This document shows positions 8,352-16,915 of a stretch of 64,000 nucleotides of DNA, piece by piece; position 1 is the first letter of the stretch, and each line of letters opens with the position of its first letter. A model generated the notes under the pieces. The model saw only the letters and a program-made list of their open reading frames with translations, searched no databases and was not told where the DNA came from. The stretch is from F23-D06 sp045130275 (lineage in GTDB: Bacteria; Bacteroidota; Bacteroidia; Bacteroidales; WCHB1-69): positions 68,539-132,538 of the forward strand of contig JBGUPL010000081.1 of assembly GCA_045130275.1 (NCBI GenBank), in the 5' to 3' direction. The position numbers and the translations under genes are program-made.

Positions 8352-9236
8352 TTACAAATATAACCTTTCGTCATCGATACGGATGTAGCGGTTGACGGAG
8401 AAGGCGGAAATCAGCATGGTGAAGAGCATGCTGAAGATGAATACGGCAGCGAGGATAATAACGATGTAGAGCATGGCGGAGAAATCGACGAAGTCGGGGG
8501 CCATATTGTTGCCATAGAGCAGCAGTAGTGCAAGCAGTGCCACGGCAATCAGGCCTCCCCAGATGCCTTGCAGCAATCCTTTGGTGACAAAAGGTTTGCG
8601 CACGAATCTGGGCGTTGCACCAACCAGCAGCATACTCTTGATGTTGAAACGTTTGGCGAAGATGTTCAGCCGGATGCAGTTGGCCACCAGCAACATGGAA
8701 ATGACCATGAAAACGGCGCAAATAGCCAGGATTATCCACTGTATCTTTTGGAAATTGTTGCTGATGGATTTGACGATAAAATCAGGATAATCAACATCTT
8801 GCACGATCGGATTACGTTTTAGATCCTTGGAGATTTTGTTGAGGGAGTCGGAGTTGGCGTATTCGGGTTTGACGTTGATGATAATGGAGGCGTTGATGGG
8901 ATTGGAGATCACCTCGGTATAGTTGCTGCCGATGATCTGCTGGGCAGTGCGGGTGTTTTCTTCCCTGGAGGATACCCGCGAGTTGTCAATGTAAGGTTTG
9001 AGTTTGATCTGTTTCTCCAGTGCGTCAATGTCGGCCTCCTTGATGTCGGAATAAAAAAGCACCTCCATTTCGATTTTTTGTGACAAGTTCTGCAGATATC
9101 TCATCGAAAAGAAGGCGAACAGCGCCAATGCGCCGATGAAAAACATCGTCAATGCGATGCTGAAAATAGATCCGAAAGCGGACAGCCTGAGCCGCGCTTT
9201 GGTTATTCTGTCAATGGAATCCGGATAATTCGCCAT
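8352..9236 (-). CDS. ftsX: Cell division ABC-type permease FtsX
   Basis: FtsX is the membrane partner of the ATPase FtsE and controls peptidoglycan hydrolases at the septum. The 294 residues give the family layout: a cytoplasmic N-terminus, TM1 (SIFSIALTMFFIGALALFAFF), a periplasmic domain of about 115 residues, then three TM segments in the C-terminal half. The start is placed at ATG 9236 (MANYPDS) because an in-frame ATG at 9257 lies in the -7 box. No ftsE is present here. It is the first gene of a minus-strand run with DUF3098, uppP and truB. Confidence 0.92.
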   Translation of the reverse strand: MANYPDSIDRITKARLRLSAFGSIFSIALTMFFIGALALFAFFSMRYLQNLSQKIEMEVLFYSDIKEADIDALEKQIKLKPYIDNSRVSSREENTRTAQQIIGSNYTEVISNPINASIIINVKPEYANSDSLNKISKDLKRNPIVQDVDYPDFIVKSISNNFQKIQWIILAICAVFMVISMLLVANCIRLNIFAKRFNIKSMLLVGATPRFVRKPFVTKGLLQGIWGGLIAVALLALLLLYGNNMAPDFVDFSAMLYIVIILAAVFIFSMLFTMLISAFSVNRYIRIDDERLYL

Positions 9237-9254
9237 AGTATATTTTTTGCGCCG

Positions 9255-9262
9255 CAAAAGTA
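9255..9262 (-). promoter_or_regulatory. -7 box (TACTTTTG) of the ftsX operon
   Basis: Minus-strand TACTTTTGCGGCGC matches TAnnTTTG. The expected start of transcription, near 9248, excludes the ATG at 9257 as the ftsX start and supports 9236. Confidence 0.75.
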
Positions 9263-9399
9263 CAAAAAATTGTGAGATTGAGACCGCTTTTTTATTAATA
9301 CCATATTCTGCAAACCTACTGTTTTCAAAAAAATGTATCTTTGCAGGCTGTAAAATTTTTGCGCAAAGATGTAGTACATAGAGTCTAATCCGTTAATAG

Positions 9400-9407
9400 A
9401 AAGGAGG
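9400..9407 (+). promoter_or_regulatory. Strong Shine-Dalgarno site (AAAGGAGG) of the corA gene
   Basis: AAAGGAGG sits 7 bases before the ATG at 9415 and is a near-perfect complement of the 16S 3' end. Most genes in this window have no such site, as is usual in Bacteroidota, so this one stands out. A TATCTTTG -7 box is at 9336-9343. Confidence 0.75.
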
Positions 9408-9414
9408 TTATTTC

Positions 9415-10326
9415 ATGGTTGACACCATCAATTTCGGTGCTTACAAGTGGCATCACATCACCAATCCGACAGTAGAAGATCTGGATTTTTTACGAGATAA
9501 CTTCCATTTCCACCCTTTGGATATTGAGGACTGCTCCAGTTTTGTTCAACGTCCCAAAATAGATATCTATGACGACTATTTTTTCCTTGTGCTCCATTTC
9601 CCATTGTTGGACCAGCGTACGAAGTTGGTGAGAACCGAAGAAACCAAGATTTTTTGGGGACAAGATTTCTTGATCACGGTTGGTAATTCGCATTATGTGG
9701 TTCAGGATTTGTTTAACTTGAAGAAAATCGACCCCGAACCCGAGGATGAGGACGAAATCAGTGGTACCTCTGATGCCATGCTTTACCATATCCTTTACCG
9801 CATGATGAAAGAGACGTTCCTCATCGTGGAGCGCCTCGGCACCGAAATAGATTTTATCAGTCGCGAATTGTTCAGCAGCAGGGCCGAAAAGATCATTGAA
9901 CAGATTTCGATCATACGGAAAAACATCATCCAGATGAATACCATGTTCAAACCGCAACTTCGTCTTTTCAAAATGTTTGAGAGTGGCGAGGTGAAAGGGT
10001 TTGCCGACGATATGGAAGAATACTGGGGCAACATCTTGGACTTCTACCAGAAAATGTGGGATATGGTTGATGACTATGGCGAGTTGGTGGCCGGCCTGTC
10101 CAGCACGTTTGACTCGTTGCAGACCAATAAAACCAACGAGATTATGCGCATGCTGACGATTATTTCCACCATTGTGCTGCCATTGACTTTTATATCAGGT
10201 CTTTACGGTATGAATGTGGGACTGCCGTTGGCAGAGTCCCCGTACGCGTTCTTGTTCGTGATGGGCATCTGTTTCTTCATATCCGTTGTCCTGATATTCT
10301 TCTTTGTGAAAAAACGTTGGCTATAA
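9415..10326 (+). CDS. corA: CorA-type magnesium/divalent-cation transporter
   Basis: A homopentameric inner-membrane channel for Mg2+ (and often Co2+/Ni2+). The 303-residue protein has a long cytoplasmic N-terminal domain with acidic and helical stretches and two C-terminal TM segments. The first TM ends in the signature YGMN (FISGLYGMNVGLP) near residues 265-270, and the protein closes with the basic tail KKRWL. The start at 9415 is fixed by the Shine-Dalgarno site. It stands alone between divergent ftsX and the retropepsin gene. CorA homologues differ in ion preference, so the substrate is not certain. Confidence 0.93.
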   Translation: MVDTINFGAYKWHHITNPTVEDLDFLRDNFHFHPLDIEDCSSFVQRPKIDIYDDYFFLVLHFPLLDQRTKLVRTEETKIFWGQDFLITVGNSHYVVQDLFNLKKIDPEPEDEDEISGTSDAMLYHILYRMMKETFLIVERLGTEIDFISRELFSSRAEKIIEQISIIRKNIIQMNTMFKPQLRLFKMFESGEVKGFADDMEEYWGNILDFYQKMWDMVDDYGELVAGLSSTFDSLQTNKTNEIMRMLTIISTIVLPLTFISGLYGMNVGLPLAESPYAFLFVMGICFFISVVLIFFFVKKRWL

Positions 10327-10330
10327 ATAG

Positions 10331-10361
10331 TTTAGTAGTTAGAAGTTATCAGTTATCAGTT
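10331..10361. repeat. Heptad repeat (AGTAGTT AGAAGTT ATCAGTT ATCAGTT)
   Basis: Four 7-bp units with a conserved GTT/GTTA core run head to tail just after the corA stop and into the 5' side of the next gene. It belongs to the drifting heptad family found in many spacers here and resembles the array at 26704-26732. Confidence 0.75.
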
Positions 10362-10368
10362 GGGGTCA

Positions 10369-10794
10369 ATGTATCAGTCTTCATTACGAATTTTGCAGTT
10401 AGAGGAAGGGGACTTCCACACGTCGTTGAACGGTTCTGTGGCGGGGCAAAAAATACGGATCATTTTGGATACGGGCGCGTCGCACAGTTGCATTGACAAA
10501 CAGTTTGTCAGTCAGTTGTTTCCAGACAGAGAAATGGAGAAAAACGAAGGGGTGAACGCGGGGATTGGCGGTGCCGATTTCGAGGTGCTGGTGACCGACC
10601 TTCCAGATTTTAAAATTGGCCATTACCACCAAAAAGTTTTGGAGAATGTGGCGGTGATCGACTTCTCCCATATCAACACGGCTTACGAGGCACTTCACCT
10701 CAAACCCGTCCAAATGATTTTGGGTAATGACTTCTGTGTCAACCACAAAGCGATTATCGATTATGGACAGAACAAACTTATTTTCCATCGATAA
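10369..10794 (+). CDS. Retropepsin-like aspartyl protease domain protein
   Basis: A 141-residue protein with the retropepsin active-site motif ILDTGASHSCI, catalytic Asp about residue 34, and a later hydrophobic-hydrophobic-Gly pattern (QMILGNDFCVNH) as seen after the flap in these folds. One DTGA copy in about 140 residues implies an active homodimer. There is no signal peptide, so it should be cytoplasmic. I start at ATG 10369 and not the TTG at 10360, which is still within the heptad repeat. ruvC follows after 44 bases. The substrate is unknown. Confidence 0.78.
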   Translation: MYQSSLRILQLEEGDFHTSLNGSVAGQKIRIILDTGASHSCIDKQFVSQLFPDREMEKNEGVNAGIGGADFEVLVTDLPDFKIGHYHQKVLENVAVIDFSHINTAYEALHLKPVQMILGNDFCVNHKAIIDYGQNKLIFHR

Positions 10795-10838
10795 TGCCAA
10801 GAACCAGTCAAAGTCTAAAATTATAGTTATAGTCAAAA

Positions 10839-11402
10839 ATGGATGACACTTCGATTGAACGGAAAATTTTAGGGGTGGATCCTGGCACCAACATTATGGG
10901 TTATGCCCTCTTGAACACGAAACTTAACAAGTCGGAAGTGGAGGTGCTCAGCGTATTGAAGATGACCAGGTTAGGTGATGCCTATGCCAAATTGAAATAT
11001 ATTTACGAGAAAATCAATGGTCTTATAGAACAGTATCATCCTGATATATTGGCGATTGAGGCACCTTTTTACGGTAAGAATGTGCAGTCGATGCTGAAGT
11101 TGGGGCGGGCGCAGGGTGTTGTCATCGCCGCCTCACTGCATGCGGGCATGGAGGTGTACGAGTATTCCCCCCGAAAGATCAAGCAGTCGATCACGGGTAA
11201 CGGCAACGCGTCCAAGGAGCAGGTTTCGGATATGCTCTGTCGGATGTATCCTATTTCACAAAGTGTTGAATATCTGGATGCTACGGATGCTTTGGCGGTG
11301 GCAGTCTGTCATTATCTGCAGCAGAAGGTGGTATTCGGGAAGTCCAAAACGGTCAATTGGAAGAGTTTCATTGAGCAGAATGCGGACAGAATCGTGAAAT
11401 AG
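10839..11402 (+). CDS. ruvC: Holliday junction endodeoxyribonuclease RuvC
   Basis: Resolves four-way DNA junctions by paired nicks after RuvAB branch migration. The 187 residues carry the RNase H-like acidic set: Asp14 in ILGVDPGT, Glu74 in AIEAPFYG, and the late DATDALAVAVCHY aspartates near 147-150. The basic segment SPRKIKQSITGNGNASKEQV is the conserved DNA-contact region. ruvB is also in this window at 55938 and recA at 53792. It lies downstream of the retropepsin gene, with which it may share a transcript. Length is normal. Confidence 0.96.
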   Translation: MDDTSIERKILGVDPGTNIMGYALLNTKLNKSEVEVLSVLKMTRLGDAYAKLKYIYEKINGLIEQYHPDILAIEAPFYGKNVQSMLKLGRAQGVVIAASLHAGMEVYEYSPRKIKQSITGNGNASKEQVSDMLCRMYPISQSVEYLDATDALAVAVCHYLQQKVVFGKSKTVNWKSFIEQNADRIVK

Positions 11403-11415
11403 CGGAAAAAAATCG

Positions 11416-11423
11416 TATCTTTG
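11416..11423 (+). promoter_or_regulatory. -7 box (TATCTTTG) of the transketolase operon
   Basis: TATCTTTGCCGC matches TAnnTTTG and lies 60 bases before the transketolase start and just after the ruvC stop. It probably drives the run from the transketolase gene to dxs. Confidence 0.65.
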
Positions 11424-11483
11424 CCGCATCAATTAAATAAGATTGGTTAAATCGGACAATAACAACGATAATAATATATCAAT

Positions 11484-12326
11484 ATGGAAATCAAAGAGTT
11501 ACAGAATGTTGCAGCGCAAGTGCGCAGAGATATTATCCGCATGGTTCACAGTGCCAAGTCCGGCCATCCGGGTGGTTCATTGGGCTGTGCTGATTTTTTG
11601 ACCGCCCTTTATTTCGACGTGATGGAAATTGATCCCGAGCACTTCACCCGTGAAGGTTATGGCGAAGATATGTTTTTCCTTTCCAACGGGCATATCAGTC
11701 CAGTGCTTTACAGTGTGATGGCACGTCGCGGCTATTTCCCTGTTTCGGAGCTGGCAACATTCCGCAAGTTGGGCACTCGCCTTCAGGGTCACCCCACCCC
11801 TGTCGAAGGTCTTCCCGGAATTCGCGTGGCTTCCGGTTCGCTGGGTCAGGGCCTTTCCGTCTCCATCGGAGCCGCATTGGCCAAGAAAGCCAACCAAGAC
11901 AAACATCTGGTTTATACGCTCACTGGCGATGGTGAGTTGGAAGAGGGTCAGAATTGGGAAGCTATTATGTTTGCCGGTGCGAAACATGTTGATAATCTTA
12001 TTGTTACGGTTGACTATAACAAGAAACAGATTGACGGCAGCACCGATTCGGTGATGAGTCTCGGCAACTTGCGCGCCAAATTCGAGGCATTCCAATGGAT
12101 GGTCTTTGAAATGAATGGCAACGACATGAAGAGCTGCCTTCACACGATGAAATTGGCCAAGACTTTGGCCGGTAACCAGAAGCCTATCGTCATCCTGATG
12201 AAAACTGAAATGGGCCAGGGTGTTGATTTCATGATGGGCACACATAAGTGGCATGGCACCCCTCCGAACGATGAACAAGCCGCCGCTGCCCTTGCGCAAC
12301 TCCCTGAAACATTGGGAGATTACTAA
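11484..12326 (+). CDS. Transketolase, N-terminal (thiamine diphosphate-binding) subunit
   Basis: Transketolase moves two-carbon units between sugars in the non-oxidative pentose phosphate pathway. This 280-residue protein is only the N-terminal half: it has SGHPGGSLGCADFLTALYF, the substrate-binding SNGHISPVLYSV segment, the GQGLSVSIGAALA helix and the ThDP motif GDGELEEGQNWEA. The C-terminal subunit, with the pyrimidine-binding and transketolase C domains, normally follows at once in split systems but is not found in this window. Here an LptF/G permease begins 12 bases later. The enzyme would need a partner encoded elsewhere. Confidence 0.92.
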   Translation: MEIKELQNVAAQVRRDIIRMVHSAKSGHPGGSLGCADFLTALYFDVMEIDPEHFTREGYGEDMFFLSNGHISPVLYSVMARRGYFPVSELATFRKLGTRLQGHPTPVEGLPGIRVASGSLGQGLSVSIGAALAKKANQDKHLVYTLTGDGELEEGQNWEAIMFAGAKHVDNLIVTVDYNKKQIDGSTDSVMSLGNLRAKFEAFQWMVFEMNGNDMKSCLHTMKLAKTLAGNQKPIVILMKTEMGQGVDFMMGTHKWHGTPPNDEQAAAALAQLPETLGDY

Positions 12327-12337
12327 TACTTTCTCTT

Positions 12338-13807
12338 GTGAAAATCGTTAACAAATACCTCTGCAAGAACTTTCTCGGGCCCTTTTGCCTGACTTTCTTC
12401 GTGGCACTCTTTGTCCTGCTCATGCAATTCGTCTGGAAGTGGGTGGATGAACTTGTGGGCAAAGGTTTGGAGGTGTCTATTATGTTGAAACTCCTTTTCT
12501 ATGCGGCCGTGTCACTCTGCTCCATGGCTTTCCCGCTGGCGGTGATGCTCGCATCGCTGATGACTTTTGGCAATATGGGCGAGCGCTATGAAATTGTCGC
12601 CTTGAAATCCGCCGGAGTCTCCACCCGGAAAATGATGACCCCGCTCGCATTTCTTACCCTCTTGATTACAATCCTCTCTTTTTTCGTCTCCGACCAGATT
12701 ATACCTCGTGCGTCCTTGAAACTGAGGATGTTACTTTATGATATCCAAGAACAAAAACCCGCACTCAATATTGAAGAAGGCGTTTTCTACGATGGATTTG
12801 ACAACTACTCCATTTTGGTGGGGAAGAAGATGCCCGATGGCGAAACGGTGAAGGAAATCTTGATCTACGACCATTCGCGACGACAAGGCAATACCTCTGT
12901 GACGTATGCAGAATCAGGTACCATGAGTGTCACCCCAGACAAACACTACTTGATTTTCACCTTGAATAACGGCTCCTATTGGGACGAAACCTCCTCTATG
13001 GGGGTCGGTCGGAACAAGCGTACTCAGCTTCCGCTGATGCGCGCGACGTTCGACAAACAGTACAAACGCTTCGACATGTCAGACTTTTCCATGAGCAAGG
13101 TGGATGCAGATCTTTTTGAAGGCCACTCTTCTTCCATGACCAACAGGCAGTTGAGTGTTCAGATCGACAGTATGAAGAAGCAAATTCGGGAGATCGAAGA
13201 CAATACGGTCAATCTTTTTTTCGGTAATTTGTACTATTACAACACTTATGTCCGCGCGAACGAGAAGTTCCGTACTCAGGATTCTTCCAGCACTTTGGAT
13301 TTTGCCGCAATGCCTCCGCAATATCTCAGTACCATTTTGAACCATGCGGAGAACACGTCGCGCTCATTCATTTACTCCATGCAGTTCAACTATACCGATG
13401 CCTCTTACCGGACTTCCTACATGTGGTCATATCAGATTGAGCTTCAGCGCAAATATCGCCTTGCGGTGGCATGTTTGCTCTTCTTCTTTATCGGTGCTCC
13501 GTTGGGCTCCATCATTCGGAAAGGCGGCATCGCCATACCATTGGTGTTCACGGTTGTTTTCTTTGTCATATATTTCGCACTGTCCGTCATCGGAGAGAAA
13601 ATTGCCAAGGGCAGTACCATGCCGGTCTGGTTTGGCACATGGATGTCATCGTTCATCCTGCTGCCGCTGTGTGTGTTTTTGACGTATCACGCCACCATGG
13701 ACACTGCAGTGCTTTCCCCCGACACGTATGCCAAATGGATGGACAAAATCAAACATATAAAACTATTTTCCAAAAAAAGACATGAAGATTCTGCAACTTT
13801 GTCATAA
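12338..13807 (+). CDS. LptF/LptG family permease (YjgP/YjgQ)
   Basis: Membrane component of the ABC machine that pulls lipopolysaccharide out of the inner membrane toward the Lpt bridge. The 489 residues begin with KYLCKNFLGPFCLTFFVALFVLLM and have about three TM segments at each end around a periplasmic domain (roughly residues 125-355). This layout and the ALKSAGVSTRKMM coupling segment match the family. The start is a GTG 12 bases after the transketolase stop; I see no better ATG. The end overlaps the glycosyltransferase by 26 bases. Bacteroidota usually carry two such genes; the other is not here. Confidence 0.88.
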   Translation: MKIVNKYLCKNFLGPFCLTFFVALFVLLMQFVWKWVDELVGKGLEVSIMLKLLFYAAVSLCSMAFPLAVMLASLMTFGNMGERYEIVALKSAGVSTRKMMTPLAFLTLLITILSFFVSDQIIPRASLKLRMLLYDIQEQKPALNIEEGVFYDGFDNYSILVGKKMPDGETVKEILIYDHSRRQGNTSVTYAESGTMSVTPDKHYLIFTLNNGSYWDETSSMGVGRNKRTQLPLMRATFDKQYKRFDMSDFSMSKVDADLFEGHSSSMTNRQLSVQIDSMKKQIREIEDNTVNLFFGNLYYYNTYVRANEKFRTQDSSSTLDFAAMPPQYLSTILNHAENTSRSFIYSMQFNYTDASYRTSYMWSYQIELQRKYRLAVACLLFFFIGAPLGSIIRKGGIAIPLVFTVVFFVIYFALSVIGEKIAKGSTMPVWFGTWMSSFILLPLCVFLTYHATMDTAVLSPDTYAKWMDKIKHIKLFSKKRHEDSATLS

Positions 13808-14993
13808 AACGCCCTTGCCAGCCATAGACGGCGGCTGTATCGCCATCAACAACATCACTCAGAGTCTTTTGGACAGTGGAGTTGATGTGAAGGTGCTTGC
13901 CGTTGCCACTCCCAAACATCCATTTGTGGTGTCGGCTTTTTCAAGAGACTATTTGATAAAAACGCGCTTCGAATCGGTGTATATTGATACTACCCCTCAT
14001 AAAGTGGAGGCTATGAAGACTCTCTTCACGGGAAAGTCGTACCAAATCAGTCGCTTTTACCACAAAAACATGGCTGCCAAGTTGACGGAAACGCTCCAAA
14101 AGGAAGTTTTCGACATCATCCATGTCGAATCCATTTACATGGCGCCTTACATTCCTCTGATCCGGAAATATTCGAAGGCCAAAATCCTGATTCGATTGCA
14201 CAATATAGAGCATCAGATTTGGGAACGGCTGTCTGAAAATGAGCGTAATCCTGTCAGGAAACTCGCATACCGTATCAACGCGCACCAGCTGAAACGAGTC
14301 GAGCGGAAGATTTTGCAAGAGGTGGATGGCTATATGCCGATTTCCGAGCCAGACTACCAGTATTTCCATGAAACCGCCCCGGAAGTGCCTGGCACTGTGA
14401 TACCTTTCGGTATTAACGTGGATAATTACGATATGGAGGATGATGACTATATCGCCACCGACCATCCCGAACTTTTTCATCTTGGGAGTATGAACTGGTC
14501 GCCGAATGTAGAGGGTATCGAATGGTTTTTGGATGAGGTGTGGCCCGAGATTGTGGCCGTTCATCCGGACCTGAATTTCACGTTGGCCGGCCACGATATT
14601 CCCGACAGCATCCGCAACCGTCACGACAAGAATGTGATTGTGCTTGGTTCCATTCCTAACGCCAACGAATTCATGATGGATTACGATATCATGGTGGTGC
14701 CCCTCTTGTCAGGAAGCGGCATCCGCATCAAGATTGTGGAGGCTATGGCACTAGGCCGAGTGGTAATTACCACATCCATTGGCGCTGAAGGTCTTGACGT
14801 TCAAGATGGAAAGCATTTGTTCATCGCCAACACCCCTGAAGAGTTTGTGGCTGTGATTAACAAGTGCGTTGCCATGCCCGACCTTTGCTCGATTATCAGC
14901 GAAAATGCGCAACACTACATTTCCGTACATCATAACAATGCGGTGATTGCCCAACAGATAACTGATTTCTACCATCAGATTTCCGGAAAATAA
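13782..14993 (+). CDS. Glycosyltransferase, GT-B fold (GT4-like)
   Basis: A 403-residue cytoplasmic or membrane-associated enzyme that transfers a sugar from an activated donor, probably for lipopolysaccharide or other surface glycans. The N-terminal domain begins MKILQLCHKTPLPAIDGGC. The C-terminal domain has the GT4 donor-site pattern GSGIRIKIVEAMALGRVVITTSIGAEGLDV, including the glutamate of the E-x7-E type motif. Its start overlaps the LptF/G gene by 26 bases and its stop overlaps dxs by one base, so translation is probably coupled. The acceptor and donor sugar cannot be told. Confidence 0.85.
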   Translation: MKILQLCHKTPLPAIDGGCIAINNITQSLLDSGVDVKVLAVATPKHPFVVSAFSRDYLIKTRFESVYIDTTPHKVEAMKTLFTGKSYQISRFYHKNMAAKLTETLQKEVFDIIHVESIYMAPYIPLIRKYSKAKILIRLHNIEHQIWERLSENERNPVRKLAYRINAHQLKRVERKILQEVDGYMPISEPDYQYFHETAPEVPGTVIPFGINVDNYDMEDDDYIATDHPELFHLGSMNWSPNVEGIEWFLDEVWPEIVAVHPDLNFTLAGHDIPDSIRNRHDKNVIVLGSIPNANEFMMDYDIMVVPLLSGSGIRIKIVEAMALGRVVITTSIGAEGLDVQDGKHLFIANTPEEFVAVINKCVAMPDLCSIISENAQHYISVHHNNAVIAQQITDFYHQISGK

Positions 14994-16894
14994 TGAGCGA
15001 ACTGCTGTCCCATATCCAATCCGTGGAGGATTTGCGGAAGTTATCCGTTTCAGAGCTTCCGCAACTCTGCGATGAGTTGCGTCAGTTTATCATCGAACAG
15101 ACTGCCCAGCATCCCGGGCACCTCGGGTCCAGTTTGGGGGTTGTGGAGTTGACGGTAGCCATTCACTATGTTTTCGACACTCCGAACGACAAATTGATTT
15201 GGGATGTAGGGCATCAGGCCTATTGTCACAAGATTTTGACAGGGCGCAAGGAACAATTCAGCACTAACCGCTGCTACAAGGGTATCAGTGGATTTCCGCG
15301 CCGTGAGGAGAGTGAGTTCGACGCGTTCGGTACCGGCCACTCTTCCACGTCCATATCTGCAGCATTGGGAATGGCTGTGGCTGCCAAAATGGAAGGCAAC
15401 ACAACCCGCAACCATATCGCTGTCATCGGTGACGGTGCCATCGGAGGTGGCATGGCCTTCGAAGCTATGAACCAGGCACCATATCGCGATGTCAATATGT
15501 TGGTTATCCTCAACGACAACAAGATATCCATTGACAAGAGTACCGGCGCGATGAGCAAGTACTTGCTCTCTATCACGGCCTCGCCTGCCTACAACCGCAT
15601 GAAGAACCGAATGTGGAATTTTTTCACCTTCCGCACGAACCACCCAAACCGAGTTACCAACTTTTTCAGCAAGATGGGCAATTCCGTCAAAGGTTGGCTG
15701 TTCGGTGGCAGTAACTGGTTCCAAAGCCTCGGCTACCGTTATTTTGGTCCTGCTGACGGCCACGATGTGGTTTATCTTGTGAAAACGCTCCAGGGACTCA
15801 AATCGTTGCCCGGGCTTAAACTTTTTCATGTCCTCACCGTGAAAGGTAAAGGATTGGAAGCCGCTGAGCAAAATCAGACTCAATACCATGCACCAGGAAA
15901 ATTCAATCCTGACACAGGGGAGATTATTAAAGCCGAAGAAAAATCACAACCTCCTAAGTATCAAGATGTTTTTGGAAATACGATATTGGAGTTCGCCAGA
16001 AAAGACGAGAAGGTTGTCGGCATCACGCCTGCTATGGCGACGGGTTGCTCCCTCACTATCATGGATGCCGTCTATCCGGAACGCGTTTTCGATGTGGGCA
16101 TTGCTGAACAGCATGCTGTGACTTTCGCAGCTGGCTTGGCCACAGAGGGTTACATCCCGTTCTGCAATATCTACTCCTCGTTCCTGCAACGCGGTTACGA
16201 TCAGGTGATCCATGATGTGGCGTTGCAGAAACTGCCCGTTGTCTTCTGCATTGACCGCGCAGGACTTGTAGGAGAAGACGGTGCAACTCATCAAGGAGCC
16301 TTCGATTTGGCATTTCTCCGCAGCATTCCCGACTTAATCATTTCGTCGCCGCGAAATGAGCATGAGTTGCGAAACTTGATGTTTACTGCTTATCAAAACG
16401 CTAAAAAACAGGGACTTCCATTTGTGATACGTTATCCGCGTGGTCGTGGTGTTCTTGTCGATTGGCATAACGATCCGCAGGAATTGCCTATCGGGAAAGG
16501 GGAAATGCTTCGTGAAGGCGAAAAGGTGCTTCTCCTGACGCTCGGTCCGTTAGCCAATGCCGTAGAGAATGTGCTGCAAAGGTTTGAAACGGAAGGCATC
16601 CGTGCCGCCCACTACGATGTCAGGTTCCTTAAACCACTGGATGAGAGGGTCTTGGAAAAATTCGCAACAGAATATTCGGTGTGGATTACCGTGGAAGACG
16701 GCACCGAAAAGGGAGGGTTGTTCTCAGAGATTTCCGAATACCTGTCCTGTAGAAACGTACGGCCGCATTTGTTGCATATAGCCCTGCCTGACCGTTTCAT
16801 CTCCCACGGTGACATTCCGCACTTGTACAAGGAGGTAGGGTTTGACGAAGAAACGATCGAGAAAACGGTGCGTGAAGCGTGGAATTATAAATAG
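14993..16894 (+). CDS. dxs: 1-deoxy-D-xylulose-5-phosphate synthase
   Basis: First enzyme of the MEP isoprenoid pathway, joining pyruvate and glyceraldehyde 3-phosphate with thiamine diphosphate. The 633 residues span all three domains. The N-terminal region has HPGHLGSSLGVVELTVA and GTGHSSTSISAALGMA, the ThDP motif is GDGAIGGGMAFEAMN, and the pyrimidine domain has DVGIAEQHAVTFAAGLA with the catalytic glutamate. Start and previous stop overlap in TAATG. It feeds isoprenoid supply, including the undecaprenyl carrier used by UppP. The C-terminal domain is complete. Confidence 0.97.
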   Translation: MSELLSHIQSVEDLRKLSVSELPQLCDELRQFIIEQTAQHPGHLGSSLGVVELTVAIHYVFDTPNDKLIWDVGHQAYCHKILTGRKEQFSTNRCYKGISGFPRREESEFDAFGTGHSSTSISAALGMAVAAKMEGNTTRNHIAVIGDGAIGGGMAFEAMNQAPYRDVNMLVILNDNKISIDKSTGAMSKYLLSITASPAYNRMKNRMWNFFTFRTNHPNRVTNFFSKMGNSVKGWLFGGSNWFQSLGYRYFGPADGHDVVYLVKTLQGLKSLPGLKLFHVLTVKGKGLEAAEQNQTQYHAPGKFNPDTGEIIKAEEKSQPPKYQDVFGNTILEFARKDEKVVGITPAMATGCSLTIMDAVYPERVFDVGIAEQHAVTFAAGLATEGYIPFCNIYSSFLQRGYDQVIHDVALQKLPVVFCIDRAGLVGEDGATHQGAFDLAFLRSIPDLIISSPRNEHELRNLMFTAYQNAKKQGLPFVIRYPRGRGVLVDWHNDPQELPIGKGEMLREGEKVLLLTLGPLANAVENVLQRFETEGIRAAHYDVRFLKPLDERVLEKFATEYSVWITVEDGTEKGGLFSEISEYLSCRNVRPHLLHIALPDRFISHGDIPHLYKEVGFDEETIEKTVREAWNYK

Positions 16895-16915
16895 CAAAAT
16901 AAAAAAAACGATATT

